Source of the DNA: Sipunculus nudus
Taxonomy: Eukaryota; Annelida; Sipuncula; Golfingiida; Sipunculidae
DNA length: 64,000 bases
Direction: 5' to 3'
Assembly: GCA_026874595.1 (NCBI GenBank)
Contig: CM049306.1
Span: 105,601,142-105,665,141, forward strand
Part shown: in pieces, positions 1 to 14,800 of the stretch
How positions within the stretch are numbered: position 1 is the first letter of the stretch
Layout: every line of letters starts with the position of its first letter
Notes under the pieces: generated by a model
What the model was told of the DNA's origin: nothing
The model's database searches: none
Seen by the model: only the letters and a program-made list of their open reading frames with translations
Translations under genes and position numbers: made by a program

Positions 1-388
1 ACATATACAAAAGGAAACAGGAGTCAAATGTGTTCATCTTTTGTCCTGAACTTCTTCATTATTAAATATACCTGAAATGTCCTTCGCATACCTGGCCTTC
101 CTACAGATAAATAGCATTCCATTAAGTGACATATTCAAATTCTCCTGCATGATTTCTGTGATATGATATTCATATGAGTTTAAAATGATTGTTACAAAGA
201 TGTTTTACCACTTAATACACTGAAACTCATTCCTCTGAGCTTCAGATTATTTCTCCCACTCCAGCATGTAACCTCTCCCTAACTCAATGTAACATTTCCA
301 GTAATTGATCCTGTTTTCTCCATAATAAAGATGTCAATAACATTTCACCATTCTTGTTATGACTTCATAAACAATTTCTGAAATCAAA
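1..388. other. Stretch without recognised gene
   Basis: AT-rich sequence left of the first repeat. I looked on the minus strand for the missing last MAEA exon (a short exon ending the RING-like domain) and did not find it. Nothing else is supported here. Confidence 0.5.
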
Positions 389-2461
389 CAAGGGACCCAT
401 GGGTCACATCGCTCAGCTGAAAATACTTTTATTTCTTTTGGTTTTTCATGTATATTATCATTAGAAATTTATGAGAAAATAGCCCTGCTAAAATGAAACT
501 CTGTAAATTATAGAATAATGGACATGAGCTAAACCATTTAGTGATGCACCAAGGGAACAAATAGGCCTACGGTAAGTGTTATATAAAAGTAACATTTCAT
601 AAACAAATAATGTGTGAAGGTAATTAAGTTTTCAAAAGTTAAATATATGGCAATAAGACCAAAAAGTTTGACCAATATTCCTAATTTTAATACTATGTTA
701 ACAGTGTTATTCACAACCAGGCCCTGCCAACTTTAAGAAATATGAATGAAATGCTACAAAGTATTTATATCTTCTTAAATCTAGTCAGTTAGCACTTACA
801 TTAGATCCTAATATTTTATCACATTTGAATATTAGAATTAAATTCCTGAAATTTCTTTTTCTTTAAAAAAATCAAAATTGTCCAAGTCCCATCAAAAAGA
901 ATTTATTTAACATTAAAATTATAAGATTCATCTTGTTTATTAGTCCTGTGTATTGAAGGGGTGGGTGGGAGGAGGGGTCTCCATTGTTACTGCTCATTGC
1001 TGAAAATAATGATAATTTTAAGATTCATCTAGTTCATAGTACAGGTCTGTCAACAGAATGGGGGAGTGGGGGGGGGGGGGGGAGAGAAAAAGGCTCCCTG
1101 TGGTATGGTATTAACTGCAGACAGCCTGATCAAGCTCAACTCAGTGGAGAGAGGGCTTGCCCTACTGATGGGATTGCATAACATTATGCCAACAGCCTGG
1201 GGAGCACAGAGTTGCACTGAATGACCTATAGTGAGCAAAGTGGACTGCTTGACAATGTAAGGGAATACAACAAGAGCCTCCAAAAAAAATTCAATAACTA
1301 GCCTAATTTTGCAGCTTTTATTATCAAATTTTAGATTTTAACAGATTAAAACCTTATGTGCACATGCTGCAAAAATTAAATCCACAGTACTTACAGGAAA
1401 AAATGTGCTGTGGCCAAAGTTGGGCATAATTTAAGGTACCAATTTTTATTTTTGCTAATATTTTAAAAACTTTAAAAGATTTTGATCTAATTTTGGGTAT
1501 ACATTTTAATTTTGATTAATTTAAGTTATATTTCTGGAAAAAAGTCCTTAGCTTTAACATGTTTTGTGTTCAGCGATCAAATATCTTTTCTGATTTTTTA
1601 CAAAATGCATTATGTTTGAGCCAATACCTTTTTTAAATTATATTATACAGAAATTATTTCTGGCATGTACATAGGAACTATATAGTGGAATATCTATGGT
1701 AAATATGAGTAAAAACAGATGAGTGGTTTTGATATTAGGCAGTCCTGAAGTGTGAAAATAGGTTTTTAATAAAAAAATTGAGGTTTCTTCCTTATTTCTT
1801 AAAGAAACAAAGTCGCAAAGACCCAGTTTTCAGCTTGCTAGGAGATCTTGGGGACATCTAACATTATGCCAACAGCCTGGGGAGCACAGAGAGCTGCACT
1901 GAACGACCTACAGTGACCAAAGTGGACTGCTAATATTTTATAAAAATTTAAACGATTTTGATCTAATTTTGGGTATACAATTTAATTTTTATTAATTAAA
2001 GTTATATTACTGGAAAAAAAAGTCCTTAGTTTTAACATGTTTTGTGTTAAGTGATCAAATATCGTTCCTGATTTTTTACAAAATGCATTATCTTTGAGCC
2101 CATAACTTTTTTGAATTATATAATACAGACCTAATTTCTAGTATGTTCATAGGAACTATATAGAGGAACATTTATGGTAAATATGAGGAAAAACAGATGA
2201 GGGGTTTTGATATTAGGCGGTCCTGAAGTGAGAAAATAGGTTTTTAATAAAAAATTGAGGTTTTTCCTTAATTTCTCATAGGAACGAAGTCGGAAAGACC
2301 CAGTTTTCGGCTTGGTAGGAGATCTTGGGGACATCTAACATTATGCCGAATTTTGGATTCCTAGGTCTTACGGTTTCAAAACGTGCCACATCTACGGACG
2401 GACAGGCGATGGACAATGGACCACGACTATAGCTCAGATGACTTATAGTCAGCTGAGCTAA
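389..2461 (+). mobile_element. Pearl-like / Helitron-like element, family D
   Basis: The left end has the 12-bp palindrome GACCCATGGGTC followed by GCTCAGCTGA. The right end has short ACGG-type tracts and then a 14-bp-arm hairpin starting TAGCTCAG and ending CTGAGCTA, followed by AA. GCTCAGCTGA at the left is the reverse complement of TCAGCTGAGC at the right. The same two ends bound copies at 7303, 11832 and 31560. A block at about 1179-1260 recurs at 1857-1935, so the interior holds an internal duplication. No transposase or helicase is seen, so the copy is non-autonomous. Assignment to Helitron/HINE 'pearl' elements of bivalves is inference from this architecture. It lies downstream of the last visible MAEA exon. 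Confidence 0.6.
566..952. repeat. Interspersed repeat, second copy at 11738-13325
   Basis: This block reappears at 11738-11831 and continues at 13027-13325 after a family D element. The last 58 or so bases (893-950 and 13266-13324) look identical, so the copying is recent. The pair serves as an empty-site control for the insertion at 11832. Confidence 0.65.
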
Positions 2462-2690
2462 AAATGACCTTTAAATTTTAAAGAAATTTAATTCACATTT
2501 CATGACCTTTTAAGAATTATCAAGGTCATATAAACACAGCTTGCTTGATAAATTAGAAAAGTTTAGTCCCTTCAGTGATACAAGTATAGATTCCTCAGCC
2601 CTGCTTTCATATCACCTCAAGAACATCAATAATTAACTAAATACTTAAACTGATTTACCTTTCCATGGGACTCAAAAACATGACACTTAC

Positions 2691-2886
2691 ATTATATCCA
2701 TAGACACGTCCATTTGGCAACATCATGGGTGGGTTGTTTTCATTCAGGGGCTGGCCAGACATAAAACAGATAAGCCGGGACTGGGCACAGTGAGCATATG
2801 GAAGATGGCGCCCAAGTTCGTTCAGCTGTTTACTGCATACAGGGCAGTCCGAGTTTTTATGATTTGGGTCTTCTTGATAGCACTGA
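2691..2886 (-). CDS. MAEA: MAEA exon 8 (65 codons, RING-like domain)
   Basis: Acceptor ATGTACAG|T and donor AAT|GTAAGT, phase 0 at the end. The exon encodes Q-C-Y-Q-E-D-P, then [18 protein letters not shown] and [12 protein letters not shown], ending V-Y-G-Y-N. This is the Gid-type RING-like domain. The acceptor has almost no pyrimidine tract. The last exon, about 30-40 residues, must lie beyond base 1. Confidence 0.95.
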
Positions 2887-5800
2887 CTGTACATTGTTAA
2901 GGTGTATCACATACAATGAAAAAGCAACACTGTCAAAAGCAGTAATCTTTTCACTGAGAAAATATGGTCTATAGGTTTTCAACTGAGCTGAAAATGCATG
3001 CACATATTGTTATTATTATGATTGATAAAGTTTCTGAAATAAATATTATTATACTCTTGATAATGACATTAACAGGTGTATGATTCATCTAGACAGAGTT
3101 CGCCTGCAATGTATATTGTGCTTATAACACACGTACACACACACACACACACACGTCTGCATGTATACATAAAAGTAAGACCTCCCAAACTGAATGTTGG
3201 GACCTATCTATAGTCTATTCTGAAGGGGTAAGAAAAGTATAAAGTAATCTGTATGTGAAGTTACTGTGGTGTCCTGGAACCATCAGCGCGACATCTCTCG
3301 CTTGTAATGAGTATTAACTATGAAATGGTGTGGTGCATACTAGTATGAGACGCTGTGATAAAATATATATTCAGGTCAACCTGCTGTTGCTGTTTCATGC
3401 TGCTGTGTGTGTTTTGCTATATTGTGTGCTCATTTGCTTGAGACACCACAGTTCTATATGTAAATACGACACAGTTGTGAACAATAATAAAAAGATACGG
3501 TGTTTTCATTGCTGAAAGACCAGCCTCCAATGTGACAGAGAAGAGTGACTGATTGCTGAGTTGGTATAACTTGAAATTCTCTTCTCTAAACTGATGAACC
3601 AGATCTGTCCAGCGGGCAGGATCAAGCAGGTCCTAAAAACAGAAAAAAATGGACCCATGGGTCACATTGCTCAGCTGAATTTTGGGAAATATTAGTAACT
3701 GCAAAATATTTTTATTTCTTTTGGTTTTTCATGTAAATTATCATTTGAAAAGCTATGGGATGACTCTGCTAAAATGAAACTATGTGAATTATAAAATAAT
3801 GGACATGAGCTAAACCATTTAATGATGCACCAAGGGAAACAAGGGACCCATGGGTTACTGTGCTCAGCTGAGGTTGACCTTGAAGGTAAAAATCTAAAAT
3901 AATATCAAATAAAGATAAAGTGTAAGAGGAAGAGGTAATATAGGCCATTGTTTGTTTTATGATTGGTTTATATTGATGTGCAAGAAATTGTTGCAAATTA
4001 TATTTTGTGACCTGACCATGTGTTTCCTAATGTTGAAACTGAAGCATGTGAGCAGTTTGTGAACAAATGATCTGTAACATGATCATTAGTTGGCTTTTTT
4101 ATTAACTGTTGACATTTCAGTAGTTTACATATTTGTTCAATTGAATCTATTTGTTTATGATATATATTATTAAATACATGTATTTTTTTTTATTTTACAG
4201 TTTAAATATAACTAATGTCCACAGTCCACAGATGAAAGGACTTGGTGGTGGTTGGGGGGGGGGGGGGGGGTTGTGGAATGGTGGGAGTTACAATATATGT
4301 ATTATTATAGTGTATATACATAGGAATTTCATTCCAAATAACTTAATACTTAAAAAAGGACAGACAGACTGGTTGACAAACAAAGCTGATAATATACGAA
4401 GTTTCAATTATTTCCTAATTTTTTATTATACAAAATTTTTACATCTGCAATAATACACAACTGAATATATAATTTGCTTTCAAATTTCAGACTTAAATAG
4501 CTTAATTCTAAACACATACAGCATATGAAAGTTATTTCAACAGTGCTTATAGGAAAAATTTCATAATTAATTTATATTAAACTAGACATTTCTTGGCACC
4601 GCAGGTGCCAGAGTATCCCCAGACATAGTAGGCCCCCCCCCCCCTTTAAGAATAGGCCCCCATTTTAAGCAGCATATACTGACACTTGGCAAGCAATTAT
4701 TGATTCTTTTATCTATCAATCCACAACCTTTTTGAACATGTTGGTCCTGTGACCTTGACCTTTGACCTCATGACCCCAAAATCAATTGGGGTCTTGCTTT
4801 TTCAATGGGACATATATGAGTCAAGTTTGAAATCTATACATCAATAAAAGCAGGAATTATCATCCAGAAACTAATTTTTTGACAGATGGATCCTGTGGCC
4901 TTGACCTTTGACCTTGTGACCCCAAAATTGATATTGATCATCCACTTTTATATATAAATCAATAGAGGTCAAGATTTATTGATGGGCCATATATAAGTCA
5001 GGTTTGAAATCCATATATTAATCCAAGCTTGAATTATCATCTCGGGAACTAATTTTTGGACAGATGGCTCCTGTGACCTTCACCTTTGACCTTGTGACCT
5101 CACAATTGACAGACGTCTTCCTCTATTGGCAGGGGAACTGTATGTGCAAGATGAAATGTCTGAGATGAAATGTTTGGCTGAAAATGCATCCACAATCTTT
5201 TAAAAGATGTGTCCTGTGACCTTGACCTTTGACCTCATGACGCCAAAATCAATTCGGGTCTTGCTTTTCTAATGGGACATATACAAGTCAAGTCTGAAAT
5301 CTTTACATCCATAAAAGCAAGAATTATCATCCAGAAACTAATTTTTGGACAAATGGCTCCTGTGACCTTCACCTTTGACCTTGTGACCTCAAAATTGATA
5401 GGGTTCTTCCTCCCTTGGCAGGTGAACTATATGTGCAAGATGAAAGATCTGAGATGAAATGTTTGGCTGAAAATGCATCCACATCTTTTTAAAGATGTGT
5501 CCTGTGCCCTTGACCTTTGACCTCATGACCCCAAAATCAATTCAGGTCTTGCTTTTCTAATGGGACATATACAAGTCAAGTTTGAAATCCATACATCAAT
5601 AAAATTATCATCCAGAAACTAATTTTTGGACAGATGGCTCCTGTGACCTTCACCTTTGACCTTGTGACCTCAAAATTGATAGGGGTCTTCTACTCTTGGC
5701 AGTTGAACTATATGTGTAAGATGAAAGATCTGAGATGAATTGTTTGGCTGTAAATGCATCCACAATCTTTTTAAAGATGTGTCCTGTGACTTTGACCTTT

Positions 5801-8800
5801 GACCTCATGACCCCAAAATCAAATCTGGTCTTGCTTTTTCAATGGGTCATATACAAGTCAAGTTTGAAATCCATACATCAATAAAAGCAGGAATTATCAT
5901 CCAAAAACTAATTTTTGGACAGATGGCTCCTGTGGCCTTGACCTTTGACCTTGTGACCTCAAAATTAATAGGGGTCTCCCTCTATTGGCAGATGAACTAT
6001 ATGTGCAAGATGAAAGGTCTGAGATGAAATGTTTGGCTGAAAATGCATCCACAATCTTTTTAAAAATGTGTCCTGTGACCTTGACCTTTGACCTCATGAC
6101 CCCAAAATCAATTCGGGTCTTTGCTTTTCCAATGGGTCATATACAAGTCAAGTTTGAAATCTATACATCAATAAAAGCAGGAATTATCATCCAGAAACTA
6201 ATTTTTGGACAGATGGCTCCTGTGGCCTTGACCTTTGACCTTGTGACCTCAAAATTGATAGGGGTCTTCCTCTATTGGCAGATGAACTATATGTGCAAGA
6301 TGAAAGGTCTGAGATGAAATGTTTGGCTGAAAATGCATCCACAATCTTTTTAAAAATGTGTCCTGTGACCTTGACCTTTGACTTCATGACCCCAAAATCA
6401 ATTGGAGTCTTGCTTTTTCAATGGGACATATATAAGTCAAGTTTGAAATCAATACATCAATAAAAGCAGGAATTATCATCCAGAAACTAATTTTTTGACA
6501 GATAGCTCCTGTGGCCTTGACTTTTGACCTTGTGACCCCAAAATTGATATGAATCATCCACTATTGGCAAGTGAGCTATATATTCAAGATGGAAAACCTG
6601 GGATGAAAGTTTGGCTTAAAATGCATCCACAGTATCTTTTAAGATGAGAGTCCAGTGACCTTGACCTTTGACCTCATGACCCTAGAACCTATAGGGTTCC
6701 ATATGGCTATCAACACTGGAGATGTCATAAAAGGTGTGTGATTTTCACCTAATATGGACACATTAAAGGTCAAGGCCACTCTCATGGTAGGGGTCATGAC
6801 CCAAATGTACATAGATGTCATCCCATAACACCATCTCTCTACATGTGCATAATATGAAAGAAATCTGTCCATTAGTTTTTGACTTATAATGCTCCAAGTA
6901 CTGTCAAGTGGCAATTATGGGGGTATTAAACGGCGTAAAAACAGAAAAAGGATAACAGGTGGCGCCATCTGTTTCCGGTACATGAAATTACTATCCAAGA
7001 TCTTCAGTCAAGTTGATTTTTGGACCAATCCATGCATCCCTTATTGAGATATTAATGATTTTGTGTGATTTTCACCATATATGGCAATATTCAAGGTCAA
7101 AGCCACTCCCATAGGAAAGGTCATGACCCCAATTTAAATAAACATCATCCCCTAACCCATTTCTATGTATATGCATAATATAAAAGAAATCTGTCCATTT
7201 GTTTTTTACTTATAATGCTCACAGTACTGTCAAACATTTTGAATAAGAAACAATTACACAAACATCACTGCTGAAATTCTGGCATGAGTGCACACAACAC
7301 AACTAGGGACCCATGGGTCTCAACGCTCAGCTGAATTTGTCTATAAGGATATTTAAAAAAAAAAAATTTCAGAATGACAGTCCTGTGACCTTAACCAATG
7401 ACCTTGAAACCAAAAAATCTTAGAACATAATATCCTTGAACTTGCTGCATTAGGATTATTGTAACAATCTTTTAAAAAGTTACCTTGACCTCTGACCAGA
7501 TAACCTCAAATTCTACAGGTTTCCTCACTTTGGGCAAGTAAGCCATGTGTGAACGTTGGAAAGTTCAGGATGAAAAGTTTGATTTACAGTGCATCCACAA
7601 TCTTTTTAAAGATGTGGCTCCTGTGACCTTCAACTTCGATCGCTGGACCCTGGTAATCAAAATGAATTTACTTATGTTGTTGGTCATTATTTAAATCAAG
7701 CTTGAAGCCAGTTTATTTTTAGTAAATAAATGGAAAAATATTCGTTAAAATAGAAAAAATACAGGTGGCGCCACCACGTTTCAGGAACTGACAAAACTAG
7801 TCATAGTCAATATTCAAGGCAAGATTCATGACAAACCATGCATTAATTGTCAAGATATTGGAGGTTTTGTATCAAATTTCTTACTTTTCTGTGGGGTACT
7901 TTCAAGCCCCATAGCTCAAAGGATATAGGTCGCAGTGACCTAATTTCAGGTTTCCAAGGAGATTTTTTAATGACCTCCCTGGATTACCACTTAGAAGTTT
8001 CTAGGACCTGCTGTTACGATTTGTGCCCTGCTAACGGACGGCCGGACATCCGTATGGACGACGGACAAAGTGCCATTCCTATACCTCAGTTGACTTACAG
8101 TCAGCTGAGCTAAAAATGATTGTAGCTGGCACCACCAGTCTTGTACACAATGAAGCTATCAGAGATATATACATATGCCCAAGTTCAGACTGATATATCA
8201 AACCCCTCCTGAGAAATAAGCAGGGACACACACACTGTGCAAAAATTATTGTAGGTGGCACCACCAGTCTTGTATACAATAAAGCTATTTGATAGGTATA
8301 AATATGCCCAATTTAGGATGATATATCAAATTCCTCTTTAGAAATAAGCAGGCACAAAAGTCACACACTGTGCAAGAGTCATTGTAGGTGGTGACACCTG
8401 TCTTGTGAACGAGAAACCCATCAAAGACGCATAGACAGGTCAAAATATCAGGCCAATACATCAAACTTACCTTAAGTCTGATGCATGGGGCTGACCACGC
8501 TTAGGTGAGAAAGGCAGTTGCCCCGAGTGAACTGTGACAAATTTGCTGGCTCAGGCTACTGCAATGAGTGAACTCATGACCTGCACCTGGCTAGACTGGG
8601 TGAACTTTTGACCTGTACCTGGCTGCACTGAGTGAACTCTTGACCTGTTGACTAATCTGATATAGTTGGCAGTCTGCCAAAGCTATAAACATCCCATGAG
8701 GTTTTCACATGTCACCCATGAGGGGATCACATGCCTTGTGCTTGGCTGCACTGACTGAACTCTTAACCTATATCTGGCTGCACTGAATGAACTCTTGATC

Positions 8801-11800
8801 TATTGCCAAATCTGAAACAGTTGGCAGTTTCTTAACCTATTTAAATATACAGACACAATCTTAGCCTGTTGGCAAATCTGTTTACACATACTGAAAGACT
8901 TTGGCTAAAATGCATTTTTTCAAGCTGACATATTCATAAAATTTTTATCAAAATATCTAGAATAATAAAAGATGCACTTCTTTCATAAATAAGCTGAATC
9001 CCACAACATTTGATATGTGACAGATTATTGCATAAAATCTCGGGATGGTAGTTCCTGCTATTCTGAGAAATTATGGGTTAATGTACAGATGACCAATGAC
9101 CCCCATACAAAAAAAAGGTCAATGCAGGTGGTGCCACCAATACCTGAATTTCATATATGGCTCATGTGACTAACACTGGCAGAAAATTTGGTGATGATAG
9201 CTCCTGCCGTTTCTGAGATTGTCATTTTAGTATGCTTTTTCGGACAGATGACTAGGTTCAACTTCCTGTAATTCGGCCAAAATTCACCGAACTTGAACCA
9301 TTTAAACAAACTTGAGAGAGATGGTATATAAAATTATTTCTGAGAAATACTGAACAAATTGGCTTGACCGTTTTGGAGGAGAAGATTTTTAAAGGTTTTA
9401 TAGCTTTTTCTCTATAAAATCTGAGAAAATGCAGATTTTTTCAGTAGGCTAATTTTTTGCATTAAATTTCATGATGCTAGCTCCAGTCGTTTTCAAAATA
9501 GTATGGGTTAACATATACCTGTGATTGTAAACATTGCCTGGCATGAGGAATATCTAAAATCATAAATCTACATTTTAAAAAACATTCTTGTCAATATTAA
9601 CCAAAGATAACCTGAAATCTAAATGTCTGGAGGCATGATGTAATGGATGCTGATAATAGATGTATCTGCTTCACACAGCTAACATATATGGTAAAATGAC
9701 TCAATTCAATCTTTATTATTCAGCCAAAATTCATTCTTCGGAACCATAAAAGACAATTATTATAAGAATTATTCAGAAGATTATTCTTGTAAAATATTAA
9801 ACAAATTGGCCTCAGTGGCGTCAGTCAAAAAACGTTTTGCAGGTTTATAACTCATATGGGAAAATAAAGCAAAATGGCTAAGTTAAGCTTCCCATAACTC
9901 AGCTAAAAACCACTGAACCAAAACAATTTGAACATACTTAAATTATCAACATCTAAGGATAATTAATGTGTGAGATTTAAGAAACTGGCCCAGTGGTTTT
10001 TGAGAAGAAGATCTTTGTAGCCACTGAGCTAAAATGGGCTGTTATGGCATATGACTAAATTCAGCTTCCCATAACTCAGCCAAAAGTCACTGAACTGAGA
10101 CCATTTGAACAAACTTCAGAAAGCACTACCCTAGGATCATTTCTGTGCGATATTAGACAATTTGGCCATATGGTTTCAGAGAAGAAGTTTTTTGTAGCTG
10201 TCAGTATGATACAGGCACTGATGACCCCCATACAAAAAAGGCCGATGCAGGTGGCGCCACCAATACCTCAATTTCAGATATGACTCATGTGAAAAACATT
10301 GGCATAAAATTTGGTGATGAAAGCTCCAGCCGTTTCTAAGATTGTAATTTTAGTATGCTTTTTTGGACAGATGACTAAGTTCAACTAGCTGTAACTCGGC
10401 CAAAAATCACTGAACTTAAACCATTCGAACAAACTTGAGAGAGATTGTTCCAGGGATCATTTCTGTGAAATATTGGACAATTTGGCTGAACAGTTTCGGA
10501 GAAGAAGATTTTTAAAGCTTTTTTAGCTTTTTCCCTATAAAATCTAAGAAAATACAGTTAGCCAAAAAATAAGCAAAATCCGATAGAGTTTTTTAGATGA
10601 CTAATTTTTTGCATAAAATTTCATGATGCTAACTCTTGCCATTTTCAAGATAGTATAGGTTAACGTACAGACGACGGACGACGACACACCATCGCATAAG
10701 CTCACAGGTTCGCTAAAAATGCTACATTTACACAACATGGCATATTCTGGATTACACCTCGAATTACTTTTCAAGGAAAATTTTTGTATATTGGAGTGGA
10801 AACAGTAACAATAACTGCATAACACTTGGTGTGTTGGGTTTGCCAGGTGAGGGGGGGAGGGGGATTGGGGTGTTGATATGAGAATAACTGTACACCTGTC
10901 ACAGCAGGGGATCTCCCCCAGTGACTGTAACAAATCAGAAACCCTTGCATAGCTGACTTCCAGTGACCTGGAGTGGGACCCTGCATCTGGACAAAGCAAA
11001 TGACTACAAGAGCCTCAAGAAAAACATCAATAACTTGCCAAATTTTTAAGATTTTATTTTCAAATTTCAGATTTTAACAAATAAAATACTTATGTTTACA
11101 TGCTGTGAAAAATTAAATCAATATTACTTACAGGAAAAAAACGTGCCATGATCAAAGTTGGGCAAAATTTAAGGTACTGATTTTATTTTTATGCTAATAA
11201 AAATAACTCTAAAAATTTACAAAATTAAGATCTTATTTTGGGTAAACGACTGAATCTTAATTAAACAAAGTTATATACTTGGAAAATAGTCTCTAGTTTC
11301 AAAATTTTTCATGTTAAGTGAGTAAATATTTTTCCAATATGTTCAATTTGTTTGGGCCCATAACTTAGAGAAATTATACTTAACAGACTTAATTTCTGGC
11401 ATGTATATAGGAAATATATAGGAGATTACTTATGGTAATTATTAAGGAAAACTGAAAAGTGTTTTTGATATTAGGCAGTCCTGAAGTGTGATAATAGGTT
11501 TTTAATGGAAATTTGAGTTTTTTTCTTAATATCTCGAAGGAATGAAGTGATATTGACCCAATTTATGGTAGGTAGATTTTGGGGACATCTAACAGTATGC
11601 TGAATTCTGGATTTGTTGGTCTAATGGTTTCAAAATGTGCCAGTCTAACAGACTGACAGATGGACGGACGGACAGACGGATGGACCATGGACCACTACTA
11701 TAGCTCAGTTGACTTAAAGTCAGCTGAGCTAAATATGGGCCTACGGTAGGTGTTATATAGTAACATTTCATAACCAAATAATGTGTGAAGGTTATTAAGT

Positions 11801-14800
11801 TCAAAGTTAAATATATGGCCATATGAGTTAACAAGTGACCCATGGGTCATGACGCTCAGCTGACTGGGAAGAGATTTGCAAAAGGAAATTTTATCATCTG
11901 AATGGTAGTATATACCCATTCAACTGAAGCACCAAACAGATTAACCAACAGGCTGAGATTGTGTCTGTATTAATATATCTAAAAAATAGAGAAAAAAAAA
12001 TACAGGTGGCTCCACCAGTCTGCAGAAACTAATAAAAACATTTAATGGTCAATATCCATGCAAAGAAGCATGGTGGTCTCTGGATTAGTTGTTCAGATAC
12101 TTCAGCTTTTGTATCAAATTTTCCATTATTCTGAGGGATACTTTGGAGTCCTATAGCTTGGAGGATATGGGTAACAGAGACCTAATTTCAGGTTTTCATG
12201 GAGATTTTTCATGGGCCTCCTTGCATGACAAGAATGAAGATTCTAGGTCCAGTTGTCATGATTTGTGCCCTGTTAACAGATGTTCATATCTTAAAAGGTC
12301 TCAAAAATAGAGAAAAAAATTTATAAAAAATCGAAAAATACAGGTGGCGCCACCAGTCTGCAGAAACTGATGAAACATCTCATGATCAATATGTATGCCA
12401 AAAATCATGACCATCAGTAATGTAGTTAATGAGATATTGAAGTTTTTGTATGAAATTTTTCACTATTCTGGGGGGGTACTTAGGGGCCCCATAGCTCAAA
12501 GGATATGGGTAACAGAGACCTAATTTCTGGTTTCCATGGAGACTTTTCATAGGTCTCTCAGAATGTCAACAATAAAGATTGTAGGTCCAGTCTTTACCAT
12601 TCGTGCCCTGTTAACAGATGTCCACATTTTTAAAAGTCTCAAAAATAGAGAAAAAAAATCATAAAAAAATCGAAAAATACAGGTGGCGCCACCAGTCTGC
12701 AGGAACTGATGGAACATCTCATGATCAATATGTATGCCAAAAATCATGACCATCAGTGATGTAGTTAATCAGATATTGAAGTTTTTGTATGAAATTTTTG
12801 ACTATTCTGGGGGGGTACTTTGGGGCCCCATAGCTCAAAGGATATGGGTAACAGAGACCTAATTTCTGGTTTCCAAGGAGATTTTTCATGGACCTCTCAG
12901 AATGTTAAGTTACAAGATTCTAGGTCCAGCGGTTAAGATTTGTGCCTGGTTAACGAACAGACAGACGGACAGACGGACAAAGAGTGATCGCTATAGCTCA
13001 GCATGACTGAAAGTCAACTGAGCTAAACATTAATCCCACAAAGTTTGACCAATATTCCTAATTTCAACACTAAGTTAACAGTGTTATTCACACCTAGGCC
13101 CCGCCAACTTTAAGAGATATTAATGAAATGCTACAAAGTACTTTATCTTCTATAATTTTCTCAGTTAGCACTTACATTAGATCCTAATATTTTATCAATT
13201 TTGAATTTCAGGATTAAATTCCTGAACATTTTTTTCTTTAAGAAAATCGAAATAGTCCAAGTCTCAACAAAAAGAATTTATTTAACATTAAAATTATAAG
13301 ATTCATCTTGTTTATTAGTCCTGTGTAATGTTTGTCAGAACGGGGCTAAAACTTCTTTAGTATTCATAATATACATCAATATTTGGATTCTTTTCCACAC
13401 ACAAGGAACACTGAAATTTCAACAACTTTATCTTCTCATCATTTCAACATCTTCTTCTCTTTCAGCGATTGTCCTACCTGATCAGTTAATGAGCATCACA
13501 GCAGACTGAGTCTGTATCTGTTCTGAAGTTTTCTTTCACTGACCTTGTATGGCACCAGCTCTGTATCAACAGGAAATGCTAGTAATCCCATCACTTGTTG
13601 CACATTGAACATCTGATCATCTTCCATACTTGTGAAGTATTTTCTAGCATGCCTACAACAAAACAAAAGACACAAAGTTCTCATATACTGTATATTTAAA
13701 CCTGATAGAAAAAGGTATTTTGCTAAATAAGTTTAATTTTGTATTCTTAAATGAATTTTCTTTAACTGTAGCCCATTTAAATAATAAGTGTACCTCTCTC
13801 CGACAAAATACCAAAATGTCAGTCTACTGTATTATATTTTATTAGATTTAAACCTGGGATTATGCTTAAATACTACTGTCATGATTGTGGCATTATTGCT
13901 TTAATGGTTACCACAGTGATACTGATCTGCCTCTTTGTTATCAGAAGAAGCCTGTAACACTTCAATAATAACATACTTTAAACATTAACAATCCTGGATA
14001 TTATCCAAATAATGATCAGCCCTGGTCTGCTGGGTCTAGGGACCAAATTGAATTCTGTAACCCATCAAATCACAGATGGCATACTGTGGTTGGCTTCATA
14101 ATCGCGGGATTTAAATTTTGCGATTTTAACCCTTTCTGTGTTTTGCAAGGGTTCCATTTTTGCGATCTCACAATACAAAATACCTATACATGCATGGTGT
14201 ATAACCTTTATTATGTGAATTAATCAAATCAAATATTAAGTGTACAAAATCTTCTTATCAAAATTATTGTTTGTTAATAGAAAACAATTGTAAAGACCTG
14301 ATATTATTTAAAATATAAACCTTTGAACAAAAACAATCTACTTTTTTTCATAATGTAAACCTTGTACTGTTCAACTTTGCTTTCGAAAATGGGAACTCTT
14401 ATTCACAAGGTTTTATTTCACGATAAGTCTCATTTCACAAATATCGCAAATTTGAAACCCTTGAGAATAAAAAGGCAACCACAGTATGTGGATCACACTT
14501 GCTGAGGGAGTGATAACGGGGTCAAGTAAAAGGTAACATAGGGTGACACAGGCAGACAACTTGGCCAAAGATTGACACACAAGCAAATATCCAAACTATG
14601 GTTCTGGCAAACTATTTTATGGTTATCTGATTATCAAGTGAACAAGAATAAACATGCCAACACTTAAAAAATTATTTCCAAATATGATATGAATATGAGG
14701 CACAGTTACATGAATTATCTTTCTGGAAGATTACTCATATAGGCAATTCCAAGGTCACAGTGAATAAATTTCAGGAATAGTAAGAGAAATCTAAGAATTT

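Noticed and set aside
1-120. Last MAEA exon
   Set aside because: A possible acceptor (TTATCTGTAG) precedes a short minus-strand stretch, but the peptide does not match the conserved C-terminus.
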